Assembly: GCA_963735025.1 (NCBI GenBank) | Contig: CAVTJG010000009.1 | Coordinates: forward strand, 1,550,001 to 1,614,000 | Direction of reading: 5' to 3' | Source of the DNA: JAABRB01 sp963735025 | Lineage (GTDB): Bacteria > Pseudomonadota > Gammaproteobacteria > Burkholderiales > SG8-39 | DNA: 64,000 bases | In this document: one piece after another, positions 40,442 to 49,386 of the stretch | How positions within the stretch are numbered: position 1 is the stretch's first letter | How the letters are laid out: each line of letters opens with the position of its first letter | The notes under the pieces: model-generated | Database searches by the model: none | Told to the model about the DNA's origin: nothing | The model's input: only the letters and a program-made list of their open reading frames with translations | Program-made: the position numbers and the translations under genes

Positions 40442-41206
40442 ATGAACGAGGCGAGAACAGCGATCGTCACCGGCGGTGCGCAAGGCATCGGCAAGGGAAT
40501 CGTTGCCCGGCTGCTCGGCGGCGGGTGGCAGGTGGCGATCGCGGACGTGGATGCGGAAGCGGGCGTCGAGACAATGCACGAGCTCGACGCCGCCGAGCGT
40601 CTGCTCTTCGTGCCGACCGATGTGTCGGACGAGGGCGCAGTCCAGAAGTGCGTGGCGGCCGCGATGGAGCGCTTCGGCCGGATCGACGGAGTCGTCGCAA
40701 ACGCCGGCATCGCGCGACCGTCCCGCGTTCCGGTCGAGAAGCTGCCGCTCGGCGACTGGAACCGGATGATCGGCGTCAATCTCACCGGATGTTTCCTGAT
40801 CGCGAAGCATGCCGTGCCGCAACTGCGGCGCTCGCGCGGCGCGATCGTGAACGTCGCCTCGACGCGCGCGCTGCAGTCCGAAGCGGATACCGAGCCCTAC
40901 GCGGCGTCGAAAGGCGGCGTCGTCGCATTGACCCATGCCCTGGCGGTGAGCCTGGGCCCCGAGATCCGGGTGAATTGCGTGAGTCCCGGATGGATCGACG
41001 TCCGGGCATGGCAGCATAGCGCGCGTCGCATGACGGACAAACTGGGTGCGGAGGATCACGCGCAGCACCCGGTCGGACGGGTCGGCACGCCCGAGGACGT
41101 CGCGGCCACCGTGGAATTCCTGTTGTCTCCCGCTGCCGGGTTCGTGACCGGCCAAAACTGGGTGGTCGATGGCGGGATGACCCGCAAAATGATCTACCGC
41201 GAGTGA
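40442..41206 (+). CDS. Short-chain dehydrogenase/reductase (SDR)
   Basis: Classical NAD(P)-dependent SDR, 254 aa. Cofactor motif TGGAQGIGKGI, NAG motif VANAGIA, catalytic Ser in VNVASTRA and YAASKGG. Asp after the second strand (IADVDAEAG) favours NAD. The start at 40442 excludes a repeat-derived N-terminal extension in the same frame. Substrate unknown. Confidence 0.92.
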   Translation: MNEARTAIVTGGAQGIGKGIVARLLGGGWQVAIADVDAEAGVETMHELDAAERLLFVPTDVSDEGAVQKCVAAAMERFGRIDGVVANAGIARPSRVPVEKLPLGDWNRMIGVNLTGCFLIAKHAVPQLRRSRGAIVNVASTRALQSEADTEPYAASKGGVVALTHALAVSLGPEIRVNCVSPGWIDVRAWQHSARRMTDKLGAEDHAQHPVGRVGTPEDVAATVEFLLSPAAGFVTGQNWVVDGGMTRKMIYRE

Positions 41207-41288
41207 TCAATGCTTCTGCGCGAGGCGAATGCCTCTGCGGGCGCGATGCGGCCTGTCTCGACCTCGCGGACATGGCAGAATCGCCGCA

Positions 41289-41750
41289 ATGAGCGCGAGC
41301 ACCATCCTGTCGGTGGAAAACCTGCGCGGCCGAATCGGGGACGAGGTGGCCGTGAGCGACTGGTTCGAGGTCACGCAGGCGCACATCGACGAGTTTGCCG
41401 AGGCGACCGGCGATCGGCAGTGGATTCACGTCGATCCCGAGCGCGCAGCGCGCGAATCTCCATACGGGCGCACAATCGCACACGGCTTTCTCACGCTCTC
41501 GCTGCTGGCGCATCTCTACCAGGAAACGATCACGGTCACCGGGCTGAGCATGGGCATCAACTACGGCTTCAATCGGGTGCGTTTCACCGGTCCCGTGCCC
41601 TCGGGTGCGCGCATCCGCGCACACTTTCGGCTCGCCGCGCTGGATGAAGTTTCCAAAGGGGTGCAGATGACGTGGGACGTGAGCGTGGAATGCGAGGGGG
41701 CCGACAAACCGGTTCTCGTCGCCGAGTGGCTGAATCGCAGGCAGAACTAA
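41289..41750 (+). CDS. MaoC-like (R)-specific enoyl-CoA hydratase
   Basis: 153-aa hot-dog-fold hydratase. The catalytic Asp/His pair lies in TGDRQWIHVDPERA, with the hydratase-2 motif GRTIAHGFLTLSLL. Hydrates trans-2-enoyl-CoA to (R)-3-hydroxyacyl-CoA, linking beta-oxidation to hydroxyalkanoate or other pathways. Follows the SDR gene by 82 nt on the same strand. Confidence 0.92.
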   Translation: MSASTILSVENLRGRIGDEVAVSDWFEVTQAHIDEFAEATGDRQWIHVDPERAARESPYGRTIAHGFLTLSLLAHLYQETITVTGLSMGINYGFNRVRFTGPVPSGARIRAHFRLAALDEVSKGVQMTWDVSVECEGADKPVLVAEWLNRRQN

Positions 41751-41785
41751 AACCTACCTCAAAATGAGACCGCACTCGCAGACAA

Positions 41786-41856
41786 GGGGATATACAAGGG
41801 GCGCGCCCCTTGTTCGTTCGGGGATATACAAGGGGGAGTCCTCCCCTTGTTCGTAC
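41786..41856. repeat. Tandem palindromic repeat C (related to B)
   Basis: Two units: GGGATATACAAGGGG(CG)(CG)CCCCTTGTTCGTTC at 41786-41819 (shown here in parts) and GGGATATACAAGGGGG..CTCCCCTTGTTCGTAC at 41820-41856. Stem arms differ between units but remain complementary, and the right flank TTGTTCGT is constant and shared with repeat B. Confidence 0.85.
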
Positions 41857-41947
41857 GCCCGCTCTTGCATGAAGAATCTCGGCCGCAATTTCGAGATAGA
41901 TTCGAGGAGGGCGTCGAGGGCGGATTGCCACGCTATACTTTTCCGCG

Positions 41948-42256
41948 ATGCCCGAGGTCCTATCCATTTTGCTGATGGCAGCCCTCGGGTGGCTGTGGTA
42001 CGACTCGATGCGTGCGCGCGAACGGGCGGTGCACGCCGGGAAGCGCGCCTGTGAGCGCGACGGATTGCAGTTTCTCGATGACACGGTGCAGATCATGAAG
42101 CTCTGGCCCGCTCGCGATCGCGAGGGCCGAATCGCACTGCGGCGGACCTATCGCTTCGAATTCAGCGATGACGGGGCGCAGCGCCGGGGCGGAGTCGTCG
42201 TGATGCTGGGCGGGCACGTCGAATCGCTCGATCTCGAACCGTTCCTGATGCACTAG
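41948..42256 (+). CDS. DUF3301 family protein
   Basis: 102-aa single-pass membrane protein. An N-terminal helix (VLSILLMAALGWLWYDSM) is followed by RARERAVHAGKRACERDGLQFLDDTV and LRRTYRFEFSDDGAQRRGG, the DUF3301 pattern. Function unknown; the pairing with the Fpr gene 8 nt downstream is recurrent in this bacterial class as far as I recall. Confidence 0.88.
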   Translation: MPEVLSILLMAALGWLWYDSMRARERAVHAGKRACERDGLQFLDDTVQIMKLWPARDREGRIALRRTYRFEFSDDGAQRRGGVVVMLGGHVESLDLEPFLMH

Positions 42257-42264
42257 CTACCCTG

Positions 42265-43017
42265 ATGCCGACGCCGACAAAATGGGTTGAGGGCACCGTG
42301 GTCGAGCAGAAACGCTGGACCGACAAGCTCTTCTCGCTGCGCGTGGCAGCCGAGATCGGCTCCTTCGAGCCCGGCCAGCACGCCACGCTCGCGCTGCCGG
42401 TGGGCGGCGTCCTGGTGACTCGCCCGTACTCCTTCGTCAACGCCCCCAAGGAGCAGCCGCACGAGTTTCACTACACGCTCCTGCCGGAGGGACCGCTCAC
42501 GACCCGGCTCGCGCGTCTCGAGAGCAGGGACGTGGTGTTCCTGGCGCCGACCGCGAGCGGTCTCTTCGTGCTCTCGGCGATACCGGATGCCGAGAAACTG
42601 TGGCTGCTCGCGACCGGCACGGGCATCGCACCGTACGTCTCGATGCTGAGAACGGAGACGCCATGGCGGCGCTTCCAGAAGGTGGTGCTCGTGCACTCCG
42701 TGCGGCACGCGGAAGAACGCACCTATGGCGACGCGGTCGCGGAGATCGCGAAGGAGCACGTCGATCAGTTCCGTTTCGTCTCGGTCACCAGCCGCGAAGA
42801 GGCCGCAGGCTCGCTGCCCGGGAGAATCTCCGACACGATCGCGAATGGGAGTCTCGAGAAGGCGGTGGGTCTCACGCTCGATCCGAAAGGCTCGCAGGTG
42901 ATGATCTGCGGCAGCCCGAAGACGATCGGCGACATCGCCGACGAGCTCAAGCCACGCGGAATGCGGCGCCATCGGCGCCGCGACCCGGGGCACATCTGCG
43001 TGGAGAACTACTGGTGA
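42265..43017 (+). CDS. fpr: Ferredoxin/flavodoxin-NADP+ reductase
   Basis: 250-aa FAD enzyme passing electrons between NADPH and ferredoxin or flavodoxin. FAD-binding motif RPYSFVNAP, pyrophosphate motif GPLTTRLARL, NADP-binding LATGTGIAPYVSML and CGSPKTIGD, and the C-terminal aromatic GHICVENYW. Its stop overlaps the following gene's GTG start (GTGA). Confidence 0.93.
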   Translation: MPTPTKWVEGTVVEQKRWTDKLFSLRVAAEIGSFEPGQHATLALPVGGVLVTRPYSFVNAPKEQPHEFHYTLLPEGPLTTRLARLESRDVVFLAPTASGLFVLSAIPDAEKLWLLATGTGIAPYVSMLRTETPWRRFQKVVLVHSVRHAEERTYGDAVAEIAKEHVDQFRFVSVTSREEAAGSLPGRISDTIANGSLEKAVGLTLDPKGSQVMICGSPKTIGDIADELKPRGMRRHRRRDPGHICVENYW

Positions 43018-43958
43018 ACCGCACAGCGCGCCTGAGGGCTGTCGCGGCATCCGGCATCTTGCGAGTGGCTGCGGTCCTCCTCGGGACCTTCGTCCTGGCT
43101 GGCTGCGCGAGCGTCGTGCGCATCGCGTACAACAACAGCGACGTTGCCGTGCGCATGATGGCAAACGAGTATCTGGACCTGCAGGGAGAGCAGGCCGATC
43201 TCTTCAAGGTGCGCCTTGCGCGCCTTCACGAGTGGCATCGGTTCGAGGAGCTGCCGCGCTACGCGCAGACGCTCGACAGCGCCGCGCTGCGTGTGCAGCG
43301 TGGCGCCAACCGCGCCGACGTGGCGTGGGCGGTCGCAACGATTCGCGCGCGCTACCAGGCGCTCGCGAGCCAGGCGGTCGACGAGTCGGTCGCGGTGCTG
43401 GTGACACTCACTCCCGAGAACATCGCCGCGCTCGAGAAGAAATTTGCCACGAGCAACCGGAAATTCGAGAAGGAATACCTGTCGGGCGATCAGTCGGAAC
43501 GCGAGGCGGCGCGTGTCGAGACGATCAGAGATCGCCTGGAAGAGTGGCTCGGCAGCATTTCCAGCGAGCAGCGGCGCCTGATCGCGGATTACGTTCGCAC
43601 GCAACCGGCCAACCAGGCATTGCGGCTGGCCGACCGCAAGGTGCGCCAGCAAGAGCTCGTGCAAATACTCCGGCGGGAGCGGAACGCAAGCGCGTTGCGC
43701 GCGAGCCTGCGGGCGTTCTTCGTCGACTACGAGGCGCAGCGTGGTGCGGAGTACGCGCGTGCGTGGCGTGAGTGGCAGGAACGAATGGTGACGCTCATCG
43801 CCGAGATTCTCGCGGTGGCATCGCCGGCGCAGCGTGAGTATGCGGCTGCGCGACTCACGCGCTACGCCGACGACTTCCGCGCGCTGGCCGACGAAGGGCG
43901 CGAGCGCCTTCCCTCAGGCACCCGAGCGGCCCAGGAAACGGCGCATCCCGGCACTTAG
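43014..43958 (+). CDS. DUF6279-type lipoprotein
   Basis: 314 aa from GTG 43014, overlapping fpr by 4 nt. A signal peptide with lipobox LAGCAS anchors it. The mature part is entirely helical, with YNNSDVAVRMMANEYLDLQGEQADLFK, the typical opening of this lipoprotein family. Function unknown. The 3' end overlaps the convergent phnE gene by 45 bp. Confidence 0.85.
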   Translation: MNRTARLRAVAASGILRVAAVLLGTFVLAGCASVVRIAYNNSDVAVRMMANEYLDLQGEQADLFKVRLARLHEWHRFEELPRYAQTLDSAALRVQRGANRADVAWAVATIRARYQALASQAVDESVAVLVTLTPENIAALEKKFATSNRKFEKEYLSGDQSEREAARVETIRDRLEEWLGSISSEQRRLIADYVRTQPANQALRLADRKVRQQELVQILRRERNASALRASLRAFFVDYEAQRGAEYARAWREWQERMVTLIAEILAVASPAQREYAAARLTRYADDFRALADEGRERLPSGTRAAQETAHPGT

Positions 43959-44684
43959 CGCGTCGACCAGCGCCACGATCGCGAGCATCGCGAGGATCAC
44001 CGTGGCGGCCTCGTTCGTCTTGAAGAGCGACAGGCTGACGTAGAGAATCTGGCCGAGTCCGCCGGCGCCGACGAATCCCAGCACGGCAGCCATGCGGATG
44101 TTGTTCTCCCAGCGATACAGCGCGTACGAAGTGAACTGCGGCAACACGTTCGGCACCGTTCCATAGAGAAACGCGAGGGTTGAGGGCGCGCCGGCGTGCC
44201 GGAGCGCATCGGTCGCCTCGGGCGGCGTGTTCTCGAGCGTCTCGGCAAACAGCCGGCCCAGCACGCCGGTGGTGTGCCAGGCGAGCGCGAGCGTTCCGGC
44301 GAACGGTCCCAACCCGGCGGCGAGCACCATGAGCGCTGCCCACACCAGCTCGGGAATCGAGCGCAGAAAATTGAGCAGCAGTCGCGCAGCGGCGCGCGGG
44401 GCGAATCCCCACCGCCCCGCAGCCGGCACCGCGAGGAGTACGCCGCCGCTGACGGCGAGCAGGGTGCCGATTGCGGAAATGGCGAGCGTCTCGAGCGTGC
44501 CCTGCATCACTCGGGCGAGAAATGCCGGCGAGAAGTCGGGCGGAACGAATCCGGCGATATAGCGGCCCATTCCCACCAGGCTTTCCGTGCTCGCGAGCGC
44601 GGAAAGCGAAACGCCCAGGTAAAGAAAGCTCGCGGCCGTCGCGACCAGGAAGAAACCCAGCGCGATCCAGTGGCGTGCGCTCAC
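43914..44684 (-). CDS. phnE: Phosphonate/phosphite-type ABC permease PhnE (2)
   Basis: 256-aa permease of the PhnE family. GTG start at 44682-44684 overlaps the preceding phnE stop. Signatures are LLLNFLRSIPELVWAALMV and ALYRWENNIRMAAVLGFVGAGGLGQIL, the latter being the ATPase-coupling EAA-like loop. Last gene of a four-gene operon; a longer upstream reading in this frame (to 45431) is antisense noise over the other permease. Confidence 0.92.
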   Translation of the reverse strand: MSARHWIALGFFLVATAASFLYLGVSLSALASTESLVGMGRYIAGFVPPDFSPAFLARVMQGTLETLAISAIGTLLAVSGGVLLAVPAAGRWGFAPRAAARLLLNFLRSIPELVWAALMVLAAGLGPFAGTLALAWHTTGVLGRLFAETLENTPPEATDALRHAGAPSTLAFLYGTVPNVLPQFTSYALYRWENNIRMAAVLGFVGAGGLGQILYVSLSLFKTNEAATVILAMLAIVALVDALSAGMRRFLGRSGA

Positions 44685-45508
44685 GCGAACACCTTGCGCA
44701 GCGCGGCGCTGATCGCGTCGGCGAGCAGCACGAGCAGGAAGAACGTGATCAGCATCGTCGCGACCTCGCCGCCGTTCAGCATCTTCATCGAGAGCTCCAT
44801 CTGCTGTCCGAGCCCGCCCGCGCCGACGAAGCCCATCACGACCGACGCGCGAACCGCGCACTCCCAGCGGTACACGGAATAGGAGACGAGCTCGGGAGAC
44901 GCGACCGGCAGGATCCCGTAGCAAAACGCATTGAGACGTCCGCCGCCCGCCTCGAGGATCGCGCGCGCAGGTCGCGTGTCGCCCGACTCGTAGATCTCGA
45001 AGAACACCTTGCCGAGCATGCCCGAGTAGTTGATCGCGATCGCGAGCACGCCGGCGGCCGGCCCCAGGCCGACGGCCCGCACGAACAGCAGCGCCCAGAC
45101 GATCTCGGGAATGCTGCGGAGCACGATGAGAAGCCAGCGCGCGGGCGTACGCACGAGCATGCCGGGCCAGCGGCGCCGCGCCGGGCCGATACGCGAGATA
45201 GACAGAACCTGGGAGACGACGAGCGAGAAGGGAATCGCGACGAGCAGGGCGAGCGCGATGCCCGCCGTGGCGAGCGCGAGGGTCTCGAGCGTTGCGCGGA
45301 ACACGAGCGACAGGAATTCCGGATCGAGGCGCGGCGGAAGGAACGTTGCGAGAAACCTTCCCATCACGGCCACACTTTGCGGCGTGAAGAGGTTGGCGGG
45401 ATTGAATTCCGCGAGCTTCAACCCGGGCCACAGGAGCACGACCGCGAGGACGGTCAGCGCCAGCCGTGGCGCGAATGCCGGGTCACGTTCCGTGGTCAGC
45501 GTTGTCAT
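44681..45508 (-). CDS. phnE: Phosphonate/phosphite-type ABC permease PhnE (1)
   Basis: 275-aa permease homologous to the second copy: RTPARWLLIVLRSIPEIVWALLF and SVYRWECAVRASVVMGFVGAGGLGQQM. The two permeases probably form a heterodimer. A 150-bp gap filled with an inverted pair of type A repeats separates it from phnC. Confidence 0.92.
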   Translation of the reverse strand: MTTLTTERDPAFAPRLALTVLAVVLLWPGLKLAEFNPANLFTPQSVAVMGRFLATFLPPRLDPEFLSLVFRATLETLALATAGIALALLVAIPFSLVVSQVLSISRIGPARRRWPGMLVRTPARWLLIVLRSIPEIVWALLFVRAVGLGPAAGVLAIAINYSGMLGKVFFEIYESGDTRPARAILEAGGGRLNAFCYGILPVASPELVSYSVYRWECAVRASVVMGFVGAGGLGQQMELSMKMLNGGEVATMLITFFLLVLLADAISAALRKVFA

Positions 45509-45515
45509 GGCGCAA

Positions 45516-45634
45516 ATTTTTCCCCTCCTCTTCGAGGAGGGGTGCCGCCGGAGGCGGCGGGGTGGTGGGCTGCCCTGGGAAAAACCACCCCGTCCGCTTC
45601 GCGTCCACCCCTCCTTGGAAAGGAGGGGAAAACT
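45516..45634. repeat. Head-to-head pair of palindromic repeats A
   Basis: Copy one at 45516-45569 (CCCCTCCTCTTCGAGGAGGGG then GCCGCCggaGGCGGC and GGGGTGGT) and copy two in opposite orientation at 45580-45634 (ACCACCCCGTCCGCttcGCG then CCCCTCCTTGGAAAGGAGGGG). Together they could pair into one hairpin of about 50 bp inside the phn operon. Confidence 0.88.
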
Positions 45635-45658
45635 ACATCACTCCGCACGCCACACTCA

Positions 45659-46501
45659 TCACCGGCACAGCGGCTGCCGCCCGGTCAGCGCGCGTGCCGC
45701 GTGCCGCACACCGGGCGTGGCGAGATCCACCGGCCGGTTGTCCTGCGTCGGCGGCTCCGCCGATTCGCCGCCGTACAGCTCGCGCAGCATGGCGTCGGTG
45801 ACCCGCACTGGCGGAAGATCGAACGCCACTCGCCCTGCGCGCAGGCCGACGATGCGCGGAAACCAGTGCAGCGCGAGATCGACGGCGTGGAGGCTCGCGA
45901 TCAACGTGGCGCTACGGGCCTGGGCATCGCGCGCAAGCTCGCCCACCATCTGGTCGGCGAGCTGGGGATCGAGTGCCGACACCGGCTCATCGGCGATGAT
46001 CAACTGGGGGCGCTGGTAAAGCACGCGGGCGACGCCGACCCGTTGAAGCTGGCCGCCCGAGAGGCGATCGCAACGATCGAACGTGCGTTCAGCAAGATCG
46101 GTGCGCGCGAGCGCTGCGCGCGCACCGGCGATGTCCGAAGGGTAGACCAGCGATGCCAGTCCCTTCCACAAGCCCCACGCACCGAGCCGGCCCGCAAGCA
46201 CCGCGGTCACGACGCGCTGGCGGGGCGGCAGCGGGGGCGACTGGTGAACGGTGCCGATGCGTGCCCGCAGCCGTCGCAGCTCCCGGCTCGACAGGGTCCA
46301 GGGATCGCGTTCCCCGACCCGCGCGCTGCCGTCGCTCGGGCGCAGCGCGGTACCGACGACGCGGAGCAGACTCGTCTTGCCCGCGCCCGACGGACCGATG
46401 ATCGCCACGCGCTCGCCGTCCGCAACGGCCAGCGTGACGCTCTCCAGCGCGCGATGCGCGCCAGGGAGCGTGAGGCCGACCCGGTCGAGCGAGATCTGCA
46501 C
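45659..46501 (-). CDS. phnC: Phosphonate/phosphite-type ABC ATPase PhnC
   Basis: 280-aa ATPase. Walker A GPSGAGKTS, signature LSGGQLQRVGVA, Walker B LIIADEPVSALDP, H-loop ASLHAVDLAL. The PhnC-type FIGTVHQ segment is replaced by RIGTVHQSPPLPPRQRVVTAVLAGRLG, which is normal for the family. Begins 24 nt after phnD. Confidence 0.93.
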   Translation of the reverse strand: MQISLDRVGLTLPGAHRALESVTLAVADGERVAIIGPSGAGKTSLLRVVGTALRPSDGSARVGERDPWTLSSRELRRLRARIGTVHQSPPLPPRQRVVTAVLAGRLGAWGLWKGLASLVYPSDIAGARAALARTDLAERTFDRCDRLSGGQLQRVGVARVLYQRPQLIIADEPVSALDPQLADQMVGELARDAQARSATLIASLHAVDLALHWFPRIVGLRAGRVAFDLPPVRVTDAMLRELYGGESAEPPTQDNRPVDLATPGVRHAARALTGRQPLCR

Positions 46502-46525
46502 GTGACCGCGCTGCCCGCGCCGTGA

Positions 46526-47380
46526 TTACTTCAGGAGCCCGGCCGACTTCGCCGCTTCCTCGATCCCCTTGTAGTTCTCGGGACGCGTCGCGACGAACTT
46601 GCTCGCGCGCTGCAGCGTAAGGATCTCCTTGTCCGCTGGATTCGCCGGATCCAGTTTCAGGAATGCGTTGGTCAGTTTCTTCACGATCGCCGGATCGAGA
46701 TCGCCGCGCACCGTCCAGTTGTAATCGTAGTAGGGGGGCGTCGTGGCGATCACCTTGACCGCTTTCGCGTTCGCGTCGCCTTTCGCGACCAGCTTCTCCC
46801 ACACCGAAGCGTTCAGGACGCCCGCATCGGCGCGCCCCGAAGCCACGAAGGCAACGGTGGCGTCATGCGCACCCGAAAACGCAACGCGCGTGAAGTCCTT
46901 TTCCGGATCGATACCGTCCTTGAGCAGGAAATAGCGCGGCATGAGGTGGCCCGAGGTCGAGGACGGGGAGCCGAACACGAAGGTCTTGCCCTTGAGATCG
47001 GTGAGCTTGACTGCCGTGCTGTTCGCCGGAACGATGAACTTGGACGTGAACTTCTCGTCCTCCACGCGCTGCGCAATGGGGATGGCGTTGCCGGTCTTGA
47101 TGCGGACCTGGACGAACGTGAATCCGCCCAGCCACGCCAGATCGATCTTGTTTGCGGCGAGTCCCTCGACCACCGCGGCATAGTCGTTGACCGGGGTCCA
47201 CTGAACTTTCATGCCGGTTTCGCGCTCGAGGTACGCGCCGAGTGGCTTGAACTTGCGCAGGAGCTCGGTGGGCGATTCGTCGGGAATCGCGGACACCCGG
47301 AGAACCTGGGACTGGGCGAACGCCGGCGAATGGAAGAAGCTGATTGACGCAAGAACGATGAGCGTGCGAACGAGTTTCAC
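46526..47380 (-). CDS. phnD: PhnD-family substrate-binding protein
   Basis: 284 aa from GTG 47378-47380, with GAGGAGG 6 nt upstream; a signal peptide ends HSPAFAQ. The mature N-terminus LRVSAIPDESPTELLRKFKPL and the ligand-pocket sequences DLAWLGGFTFVQVRI and FGSPSSTSGHLMPRYFLL place it with PhnD/PtxB-like binders; this subgroup is also annotated as putative selenate binding. With phnC and two phnE genes the importer is complete, but no C-P lyase, phosphite dehydrogenase or other phosphonatase lies nearby, so the ligand is uncertain. Confidence 0.9.
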   Translation of the reverse strand: MKLVRTLIVLASISFFHSPAFAQSQVLRVSAIPDESPTELLRKFKPLGAYLERETGMKVQWTPVNDYAAVVEGLAANKIDLAWLGGFTFVQVRIKTGNAIPIAQRVEDEKFTSKFIVPANSTAVKLTDLKGKTFVFGSPSSTSGHLMPRYFLLKDGIDPEKDFTRVAFSGAHDATVAFVASGRADAGVLNASVWEKLVAKGDANAKAVKVIATTPPYYDYNWTVRGDLDPAIVKKLTNAFLKLDPANPADKEILTLQRASKFVATRPENYKGIEEAAKSAGLLK

Positions 47381-47608
47381 GGAACCTCCTCGAGGGAGCT
47401 CTGGTTGCATGGGCGTGCCGCTGCGATACGAGATCTGGGTTGCGGCATGCGGTGACGTATCGCCTGCGGCGCGGCGCACGGTCGGCGCGCAGTTGCGATG
47501 AAGTTGCGCTGAATTCCCTTATGCGGCCAAGGGGAAACGTTCTCCCGCACCGCGCCGGAAGCGTAGCACACCGACGGCCTTACGCCGCGCCACTCAACCC
47601 GCTGCTCC

Positions 47609-48115
47609 TTACTGCTTCTTCTTCTCGTACTCCGCAACCGCCTTCTTGAGCTCGCGATACTCCTCGCAGCCGAAAGTGCAGATGCGATCGAGCGCCGCGA
47701 GGTGCTGCTGGGCCATCTTGAGATCGCCCTTCATCAGGTATGCCTCGCCGATGTACTCGTGCGCACCGCGGTGTTCCGGCGCGAGTTTCAGCGCGACGGT
47801 GTAGAACTTGAACGCCGTGTCGAGATTGCCCGCCTTGCGGTACGAGTACCCGAGGTAGTTCTGGATGTCCGGATTGTTCTTGTCACGGGCGGCCGCACGC
47901 GTGAAGGCTTCTATCGCGGCATCCCAGTTTCCGGCTTCGACGGCCTTCTTGCCGGCGAGATAGTCGGGATCGGCCGGTTTCTGGACCGTGGGTGCGGTGT
48001 CCTCGCCGGCCGCGATCGCCGGCAGCGCGATGCCGCCGGCGGACAATCCGAGAATGATGCCGAACGCGATGTTGCGGATTCGTGACTTGGAAATTCGTGA
48101 CTTGGGTATAGGCAT
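47609..48115 (-). CDS. Exported TPR protein
   Basis: 168 aa with AGGAGG 6 nt before the ATG. Signal peptide ending ALPAIAAG, then about three tetratricopeptide repeats (DPDYLAGKKAVEAGNWDAAIEAFTRA; NPDIQNYLGYSYRKAGNLDTAFKFY; HRGAHEYIGEAYLMKGDLKMAQQHL) each quoted only in part, and a lysine-rich end EYEKKKQ. Probably a periplasmic scaffold; partner unknown. Confidence 0.9.
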   Translation of the reverse strand: MPIPKSRISKSRIRNIAFGIILGLSAGGIALPAIAAGEDTAPTVQKPADPDYLAGKKAVEAGNWDAAIEAFTRAAARDKNNPDIQNYLGYSYRKAGNLDTAFKFYTVALKLAPEHRGAHEYIGEAYLMKGDLKMAQQHLAALDRICTFGCEEYRELKKAVAEYEKKKQ

Positions 48116-48295
48116 GGAAGCCTCCTGTTCGTGCATGGACCCTGCGCGGTACACTGGGCAGGCGGTACGGTAGGCGGTACGGGTAACCAGGGCGGTCGGA
48201 TTTCGAGAAGCTGTGTACGGAAGGGTAAACAGTTCCGGCACGTACGTCATTCCCGCCTTTTCTCCCCATCGTGTTGGAAAATCCGGACCATCGGA

Positions 48296-48955
48296 ATGCG
48301 CCGTTTCCTCTGCCAATCCATCCCCCATTTCCTCGTTCTGGCTGGGGTATTCGGCCTGTTGGGCCTTGCGTCGGCCCAGTCAACCGGGCGGCTCGATGCG
48401 CTCGGTGCACTGACCAGCTCGCAGCCCGAGAAGCGCGCGGAGGCGGTGATCGTCCTGGGCAATGAGGGTCGCATGGCGGATGTGCCGGCTTTGCTGGAGC
48501 GCCTGCGCGATGAGGAGCCGGCCGTGCGGGCGCTCGCCGAACAGGCAATTTGGGCAGTCTGGAGCCGTTCCGGCGATCCCGAGGTGGACGCGCTTTTCGC
48601 GCAAGGCGTCGCGGAAATGCAGTCGGGCGAGTCCTCGGCGGCGATAGCGACGTTCACGCGGGTCATCGCGCTCAAGCCCGATTTCGCCGAAGGCTGGAAC
48701 AAGCGCGCGACCGTCTACTTCCTCGTCGGCGACTACCAGCGCTCGCTTGCCGATTGCGACGAGGTAATCCGGCGCAATCCGAATCACTTCGGCGCGCTGG
48801 CCGGGTACGGGCAGATCTACCTCCATCTCAACGACTACGACAAGGCACTCGCCTACTTCCGCCGAGCGCTGGTGGTCAATCCCAATCTCGACGGCGTCCG
48901 CACGATCATCGATGCGCTCGAAGCGAAGTTCCGCGGCAAGCGCCAGACCATCTGA
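48296..48955 (+). CDS. Exported HEAT-like plus TPR protein
   Basis: 219 aa, signal peptide ending LGLASAQ. A short HEAT-like stretch (AVIVLGNEGRMADVPALLERLRDEEP, in part) precedes three TPR units (DALFAQGVAEMQSGESSAAIATF, GWNKRATVYFLVGDYQRSLADCD, GYGQIYLHLNDYDKALAYFRRAL; each abridged). Divergent from the other TPR gene. The pair may act in the same process; no partner is evident. Confidence 0.88.
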   Translation: MRRFLCQSIPHFLVLAGVFGLLGLASAQSTGRLDALGALTSSQPEKRAEAVIVLGNEGRMADVPALLERLRDEEPAVRALAEQAIWAVWSRSGDPEVDALFAQGVAEMQSGESSAAIATFTRVIALKPDFAEGWNKRATVYFLVGDYQRSLADCDEVIRRNPNHFGALAGYGQIYLHLNDYDKALAYFRRALVVNPNLDGVRTIIDALEAKFRGKRQTI

Positions 48956-49082
48956 GCCGCAGGTCGATCCGGAAATGGGGTTGCATCGTGCCATGGCGGC
49001 GCGGCGTCCGCCGCAAGCGATTCGCCACGTTTCCGGCCGGACTGCCGTAGACTTGGCGTCTTTTCAGGGCAGGGAGGCGGCC

Positions 49083-49331
49083 ATGGCGGGTCTCATCTGG
49101 ACCATCATCGTAGGTTTTGTCGTCGGGTTGATTGCGCGCCTCGCCATGCCTGGCAAGCAGGTGATGGGTTGGTTCATGACCACGCTGTTCGGGTGCGGCG
49201 GCGCGGTGCTTGCGACCTATGCGGGCCAGGCGCTCGGGCTCTATAAGGTCGGTGAGCCCGCGGGGTTCATCGGCGCGGTCGTCGGCGCATTCATCCTGTT
49301 GTTCATCTACGGCAAGTTCATCGGCAAATGA
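49083..49331 (+). CDS. GlsB/YeaQ/YmgE family membrane protein
   Basis: 82 aa, three transmembrane helices with glycine-rich motifs (IVGFVVGLIARLAMPG, GFIGAVVGAFILLFIYG). GGGAGG lies 6 nt before the ATG. Small stress-associated membrane protein family of unknown mechanism. Confidence 0.9.
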   Translation: MAGLIWTIIVGFVVGLIARLAMPGKQVMGWFMTTLFGCGGAVLATYAGQALGLYKVGEPAGFIGAVVGAFILLFIYGKFIGK

Positions 49332-49386
49332 TCGCCGCCCGGGTAGCGCCCAGCCGCCCCGGATAATGAGTTGCGTTCCAATCTTT

